DNA of 36,585 bases from Bondarzewia mesenterica (taxonomy: Eukaryota; Basidiomycota; Agaricomycetes; Russulales; Bondarzewiaceae), in contig SGPL01000316.1 in NCBI GenBank assembly GCA_004802705.1, positions 1 to 36,585 of the forward strand. Direction: 5' to 3'. How positions within the stretch are numbered: position 1 is the stretch's first letter; the number at the start of each line of letters is the position of its first letter. The notes under the pieces are model-generated. The model was not told the origin of the DNA. It ran no database searches and saw nothing but the letters and a program-made list of their open reading frames with translations. Of the stretch, positions 31,406-36,585 are shown in pieces. The translations under genes and the position numbers were made by a program.

Positions 31406-34400
31406 TTAGAACTCCCCCTTGATGATCGCAGCGGCTGAAGTGCAACAAAGACCAATCAGCAGAACGACCGATAAATGGTTCTGAGGAACAAACCTTGCTC
31501 GGCCATGGAAAACACTGTGGCTGCACATGGAAGAATAAGCACTTGGACATTGGATATACGCAATGCAGGACAGACTAAAAACTCACCTTGGCTGTGTGCA
31601 GTGAACAACAACGGAACGACCGACAAGTCGACCACCCTGAGGTTTAGCGTTCCATAAACTTTCAATTGGGGATCTACGACACCGCCCTTGTCCTTAGGGA
31701 GCATCGACACTGTTCCGGCCGAGTCTGGTGCACAAATCCCTCAGTAGATTGCGTAGGTGAAGAGATGTTGTCGCACTGACGGAAGACGGTGCTTGAATAC
31801 TTCTTGAGCCATTCTGATATGATATTTTAAGATAGAATACGGTATCAGGCTGAAGTTTTTGTTAGGCTTCAAGTTGAATACTGACCGCGAAGTTCATCGT
31901 CCGTCCTCACCTCTGGGCCCGGATTGACCTCACTCACTATGCAGTCTGAGAGAGCTCGTTCAGACAATCAGATAATTTTATGTTTACCTATCAAGTCCTT
32001 GAAAGGCACGATAGTTTTCAAGTGTCTCATGAATTTGACGGTTTCGAGCATGGTCTCCAGATCTGGGTGTGTCACGTTGAGTCCGAAAGCCAGAAACGAT
32101 ACCTCCGAGAGCACTGACCAATTTGTTCCTCAAAGTAGTGGGGATCTATCGCTGGCTGGGCACTGGGGTCTGCTGAAGCAATATGCTGGAAATTTTTCAA
32201 TGAGAGCGATTGGGAATGCTGACAATAAAACGGTTACTCACAATTGAGCCGCGAGACCAGTTGTGGTTGCTCATGAGGTTAAATGAAAAGTATTTCTTGC
32301 CCTCTTGAGGAGGGTCTGTGAAGCAACACGGCACACAGTAAGTGAAAAACTCCTGAGCGTCGCTCGCGGAGGTATGAACTGCAGAGATACTCACTGGGGC
32401 GTGATGAAAAGGAAGGGTTCGCGATCGCCTCGCACGCAGGTGCAAGTCTGTCAAATCTCTCGGCCATGATCTTGTACTGTTCGCGCAAACCAGGAGGATA
32501 CGAAGCAGAATTCTCGTTTATTTTCTTCTTTTGAGCCTCACGTAGCTCCTTTGCTCTTGAAGAGAGCGTTTCGAGTGGGACAAAGAAGAGGCTGACCCTA
32601 CCGCTTGTGAATAGACCTTCACCTTGCTCGCTGTGCTCAAGTCAAGATCAGCATCGATCTGAAATCAAGACTAGAACTGCGCACTAAAGTTTAAGTTCCT
32701 CCGCCGCGCGGGATGGATTCCGCAATAAATCCAGCGTCTCGTACTCGATGTCATCTTTGAGCTCTGATAGAAGTCAAAGCGAATGAAAACTCCTGGCGTA
32801 CAAGATTCTGAAATGTGAATTACGCACGGAAAGTTATCTGTATTAGGTTGTGTTCTTGAAGGTTCTCTCCGACGGAGGGGAGGTCCATTTTCATAGGCAC
32901 ATTGTGCTTATCAAGGATATTTTTGTTTCCTATTCCCGAAAGTTCCAAGATTTGTGGCGACTTGATTGTGCTGAGGGTAACGTGTCAAAACGTCTGGTGT
33001 TATGACTCCAGATGACATTCGAGAAATGATCTTACCCCGCAGACACAATAACTTCCTTGGCAGCATGGACGATATGGGTTGTGGAATCCTCACCCTTCAC
33101 TACAAACTGAACCCCTGTGGCCTTCAAGGCTGGGCTTTCACCTTCGAGTAGTACTTTGGATACAGTCGCGCCAAGTATCAACTGAAGATTGGGTCGGCCT
33201 TCGTTTGGAAGCCAGTATCCCTAAAAGATGACTGTGTGAATAAGGTGCTGTAAGTAGAGGTTATATACCCACCGTTGTCGCATAACTTCTTTTGTAGCCC
33301 GCAGGGTCGATCGAGTACGGCACAGATTGGTATCCATTGGGCTGATCCAATAAACATCAATGATCGTATGAACGTTAAAAGTTCACACCAACTCACATTT
33401 CCATTGACCTAAGGCAAGAGGGAGGAGATTGAGTCAATGTCCAGACAGGAGGAATTCAAAGGTCCATCAAGCTTACCGGAGCCGGAGCGCGGGGAATGCC
33501 AGCGTTCTTGAAAGTCTGTTGCTGCAGAGTCAATCTCAATCTTGCATCGACTGAGAAAGCACACTGACACGAGTCACTTCCAACTCAATCGGTAAGGAGG
33601 GAGGGACGATTAAAGTAATGGGACCTAACAGATTTCAGAGCAAGTGAGTTGAGTCCCGGTGGCATCTAGAACTTGTCAGACTCATACCATCTTTTCCAAG
33701 CTTCCAATTTCGGCGAAAATCCCTTGCGCAATCTGCTCGGATGTAGGTGGGATGAAACTGTAAAACAAAAGTCAATAGGTTGATGTAAAACAGATATACT
33801 GGTTAGAGCACGATCCACTGACTTCTCTGCCTTTGCTGCATATTTCTGGAAGTTAACCCAGTTCCATCCTGGATTCCCAAGCTTCTCGAAGTCTGCACAT
33901 ATCGTGTGAAAACGGAATTGTCCAAATAAGATTCGTATTAGGCGCACCATCGATCTCCTCGGCAGGCGGTTTGTTCCAGACGAAGAAGTTCATCGCAGAA
34001 CTGCCGCCCAGGTTGCGCCCGCTGATGTGAGGACGTGCAGCACACGTATCAGCGCCCGAATCCCTGATTCTGTGCAAAATGACACATAACAAAATGCTCA
34101 CCGAGGCCAAGACACTTTCGTTCCATTCATGTGCTCTTGTGGAGTCTGAGTGTTTCGGATATGGCAAAAGCCTGGTGAGACAAGGAAAATATCTCGACAT
34201 ACCGTCATGAAAGCCCAGTCGTACTTCTCTTGAGTAAATGTGGCGCCGTAAGAGGATGGGCGAACTGCAGAGGCTTCAGAATGGAAGAATTGTCATGAAT
34301 CGAACGAGACGGACGAAGCAATTGATCTCCAATGTTGGCGGGACCGGCCTCGATGACGAGAACGCTAGTTTCGGGATTCTCAGAAAGGCGCGCGGCGACG

Positions 34401-34667
34401 ACAAGGCCTGCTGTCTGCAGAAGTAATAGAAGATAACCTAAGAGGACACCCCGGACGCATTCAGAACTGCATTTTGCGCACCCCTCCACCTTGAACATCA
34501 GAGGATGAGATGTTCAGACAACATTCTAATGCTCACGGCTGATAGCATTGACGCACCAACTACGACGTAGTCGAACTGCTTGTTCGCAACGTCTCCTAAA
34601 GAGTGCGATGTTAGTGAGGAATAAGTGTCGGGAGAGCACAAAGCTCACCGATCTGAACGATGGGCAT
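31406..34667 (-). CDS. GMC (glucose-methanol-choline) FAD-dependent oxidoreductase
   Basis: FAD flavoenzyme oxidising an alcohol or sugar. The ATG at 34667 gives MPIVQIGDVANKQFDYVVVG without a signal peptide, so it is probably intracellular. I count about 25 exons, all joinable in frame. The FAD loop is VVVGGGTAGLVVAARLSENP, where GGG comes from an 8-nt micro-exon, followed by VLVIEAGP. Further GMC blocks are YDWAFMTTPQEHMNG, PRGRNLGGSSAMNFFVWNK, LGNPGWNW, AAKEVIVSAGTIKSPQILEL (signature 2), SGIGNKNIL and LPSVGENLQEH. Later come KKYFSFNLMSNHNWSRGSI, the catalytic-histidine block VFHSAGTVSMLPKDKGG, VYGTLNLRVVDLSVVP and FTAHSQATVFSMAEQ, ending IIKGEF at 31406. A TATA-like box lies ~45 bp upstream. 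The substrate is unknown; alcohol or aryl-alcohol oxidase-like relatives are common in wood- and litter-decaying fungi. Confidence 0.93.
33397..33408 (-). other. 12-nt micro-exon (VNGN) of the GMC oxidoreductase gene
   Basis: On the minus strand, GTCAATGGAAAT lies between a CCTTAG acceptor and a GTGAGT donor, phase 0 on both sides. It joins PRAPAP to PNGYQSVPYSIDP. Being phase-neutral, it could be skipped without frame loss, so its inclusion is less certain than that of the 8-nt exon. Confidence 0.65.
34482..34489 (-). other. 8-nt micro-exon of the GMC oxidoreductase gene
   Basis: On the minus strand, GTGGAGGG is flanked by TTCAAG (acceptor) and GTGCGC (donor). It links GTAGTTG of the previous exon to ACAGCAGGC of the next, restoring V-V-G-G-G-T-A-G-L, the conserved FAD dinucleotide-binding loop. 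No other join of the neighbouring exons gives the invariant glycines. Confidence 0.85.
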
Positions 34668-34710
34668 GTTGGATGTCCTGAGAAGAGTGAAACATCTCGG
34701 TTCTGCACAA

Positions 34711-34719
34711 CTTATAAAG
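34711..34719 (-). promoter_or_regulatory. TATA-like box of the GMC oxidoreductase gene
   Basis: On the minus strand, TTTATAAG lies about 45 nt upstream of the ATG at 34667. Position and sequence fit a core promoter; function is inferred. Confidence 0.35.
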
Positions 34720-35510
34720 AAGGCTAGTATGTATTGAAGATCTAGATGATTATGATGGGACAGTGCATGATGTAGTCGCGAGTACGCACTCTATCGACGA
34801 ATAGGATTCGAAGTGCTGGTAGGAAGGCTTCTGACATTTCTGATCCAACTGTGAGATGTCGGAACAGGATGGAACAATGCTATCGTNGACGAAGATGGAA
34901 GCTTACCTGAAAGGAANGGGATGGAAGGACNACNACAAGNCCTCTTTTGGTTGNTGTAGGATCTTGTGCGGCTTGTTATCTCCCACAGGCAGACCTTACA
35001 AACAAAGCAGAAGACAGCCGTTCTGCTTTGTTAAGCAGTGCGTCTTGTATCGACTGTCACTGATTAGGCCCATCTGACCGCGCCATCTGCCAATTTCAAG
35101 TTGTCCCTGTCGNGGCATGTCGCCGAGCCAATGCAAAACCTTACCACGAAGTGAACGCGCGAAGGTCGCAAAGGAAACTAATGCGGTATTGCGTNCACGG
35201 AAAATTGCGACGCTTTCGTGCCGCCGGTATCAACTGTACAACTTGCGGGACTATATGATCCACGATACTGATTAGGGACGACGGCAGGCTTCTGGGCGGC
35301 GCAAAGTTGTTCGAGAAGGTTCGTTATGAGACGTGAGTCTCTTAGATTGNAATTGTACATCTTCTGCAGGTGGAGGACTGGAGGTAAGACCGAGTTAACG
35401 TAGCGACCAAAACTAGCACAGGAAAAAAATACGATTGTACAATAGANTGGCGANATCGAAAGCGAAGCAAGGTCCAAATCCNNGCGGTGACTCCTCGAAC
35501 AAACAATCTT
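34720..35510. other. Intergenic stretch with ambiguous bases
   Basis: Lies upstream of the GMC gene and downstream of the P450 stop. Many N bases begin at about 34887, so frames here are unreliable. No gene recognised. Confidence 0.4.
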
Positions 35511-36585
35511 TTACTTTCCTAGAATTTCTTGCTCTTGCTCCAAAATCAATCCAACNTCAGGGAANCGAGGGGNNATCTTGCATTCGAAGGGCAGGGGCCT
35601 CCTACNATCCAACAAATGAGNGACGAATGGATTTAGGTCAAATAGAAGAGACGCTTACACAACAAGTCCATCATCAACACATCCTTCCAGGTCCAGCGGA
35701 ACCGGCTTGCCGTCCGGGCCTGTGACCGCTTCGATGTTCATNGCCCANAGAATCATAGCNATATCAATGAACAGCGAGTTGTTCGCGACATGCCGACCGA
35801 CGCAAAGNCTCCGTCCGAACCCATACGCAACATGGCTCTCCTCCTTAGTGTCCGGCGGTCCTGGTGCGATGTTCCCCCCGGGCATCCAGGTGTCGCGCAG
35901 GNTTAAAATGCGCGGCATCGGGNCCGTAGACCTCCGGGTCNCGATTGAGGTGCCAGACGTTGGGGATGCACATGGTGCCGGCGGGTATGAAGTAGCCCTC
36001 GTACCAGTCGTCCTCGACCGCCATGTGGGGCATCGCTACCGGGGTCACGGCCTGCCACCGCAGCGCCTCNTTGACCATGGCTCGGATGTATGGCAGGTGC
36101 TCGAAATCGGCGAACGTCGGTATCCGCCCGCGGCCGACGACCGCGTCCAGTTCGGCTTGTGCNCGTGTTTGAGTCTCGGGGTAGGCGATCATCGCGAGCA
36201 TCCACCAGCCCATGACGCCGGAAGTCGTCTCGGCACCTGCGGCGCTGTGAAGGNCATAAGNGAGGAATAGGAGGGGATAGCATCATCGAATACGCACTAC
36301 ATCCCGCCGGCGAGCCAGGCTTTNTCGCGGGTGGATAGCCCATAACGGTCATCTTTCATTAGGGTACCAGAGAAACTCGCGCGGCCTTCTCCTTGGGCCT
36401 GAAGCAAATAATCAGTATGANGATANGATACTGNCATNCTTGANGAAATGAACGGACGCCNTGATAGAGGTCTTCAAACAGTTCGGAGTCACGTCTGAAC
36501 CAGTCTTCTGCNTCACGCTTCCATTTAGCGAACCTTCCCAGCATGCACGCATGATAAATCAGCGACTGTGANAANCNNGNTGNGC
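35511..36585 (-). CDS. Cytochrome P450, partial (5' end beyond the window)
   Basis: Haem-thiolate monooxygenase, C-terminal two thirds. Upstream exons near the right edge read KWKR-AEDWFRRDSELFEDLY and AQGEGRASFSGTLMKDDRYG. The I-helix is SAAGAETTSGVMGWW (~36220), followed by YPETQ and AELDAVVGRGRIPTFADFEHLPYI. The ExxR of the K-helix is in EALRWQAVTPVAMPH. The PERF-like region is PDAAHF-PARHLD, and the haem-binding loop is YGFGR-LCVGRHVA (~35800-35830), including the cysteine ligand. The last exon encodes RPLPFECKI-PRFP-VGLILE and stops at 35511. Bases marked N hide several residues, including the one before LCVG, but no certain inactivating change is seen. Fungal P450s of this layout oxidise diverse lipophilic substrates; it may act near the GMC enzyme, which is only inference from adjacency. 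The N-terminal membrane anchor is not in the window. Confidence 0.88.

Noticed and set aside
34139..34200. Apparent frameshift in the GMC gene after the YDWAFMT segment
   Set aside because: A later AG acceptor (after AAACACTCAG) joins directly to ACTCCACAAGAGCAC and gives the canonical TPQEHMNG block in frame.

Overview
The window reads as nuclear DNA of a filamentous basidiomycete, most likely an Agaricomycete. Genes are split by many short GT-AG introns (about 50-70 nt), spacing is tight, and the families are typical of such fungi: GH71 alpha-1,3-glucanase, GMC oxidoreductase, cytochrome P450, F-box-like proteins and Helitrons. The species cannot be named from the sequence. The last ~1.7 kb and a spot near 22.5 kb contain N bases, so base quality there is low.

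Layout, left to right. An MFS multidrug-type transporter (838-3118, minus) is followed by the transmembrane nucleoporin NDC1 (4261-6837, minus). About 230 bp upstream of the NDC1 start lies an 8.6 kb transposon block, 7064-15683. GH71 (17066-18697, plus) converges on a TMEM184/Hfl1-like membrane protein (19061-21751, minus). Next come an unrecognised disordered basic protein (22319-23413, plus), the peroxisomal import receptor PEX19 (23947-25158, minus) and the complex I subunit NDUFA2 (25604-26062, minus). An aldo/keto reductase (26561-28415, plus) is followed by a frameshifted F-box-like gene (29093-30714, plus), a GMC oxidoreductase in about 25 exons (31406-34667, minus) and a partial cytochrome P450 (35511 to the right edge, minus).

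The main discovery is the transposon block. It is a Helitron on the minus strand carrying a decayed Rep-helicase gene, with a second, 2.7 kb non-autonomous Helitron of the same family inserted in opposite orientation into the Rep-helicase coding sequence. All four termini can be placed to the base: 5' TC, a 3' hairpin followed by CTAG, and insertion between A and T. Removing the inner element in silico rejoins the host reading frame with no lost or gained base. The two 3' hairpins differ by a compensated base pair. The 5' ends share GC-rich iteron-like repeats. The outer gene carries 13 in-frame stops and two frameshifts.

The cellular genes are ordinary, unlinked functions (transport, nuclear pore, peroxisome, mitochondrion, cell-wall glucan turnover, redox enzymes) and show no cluster logic. 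The exception is perhaps the adjacent GMC oxidoreductase and P450, which could share a metabolic or detoxifying role. Two genes contain micro-exons that encode essential motifs: 13 nt carrying the aldo/keto reductase catalytic tyrosine, and 8 nt carrying part of the FAD-binding glycine loop of the GMC enzyme. Automated annotation would easily miss both.
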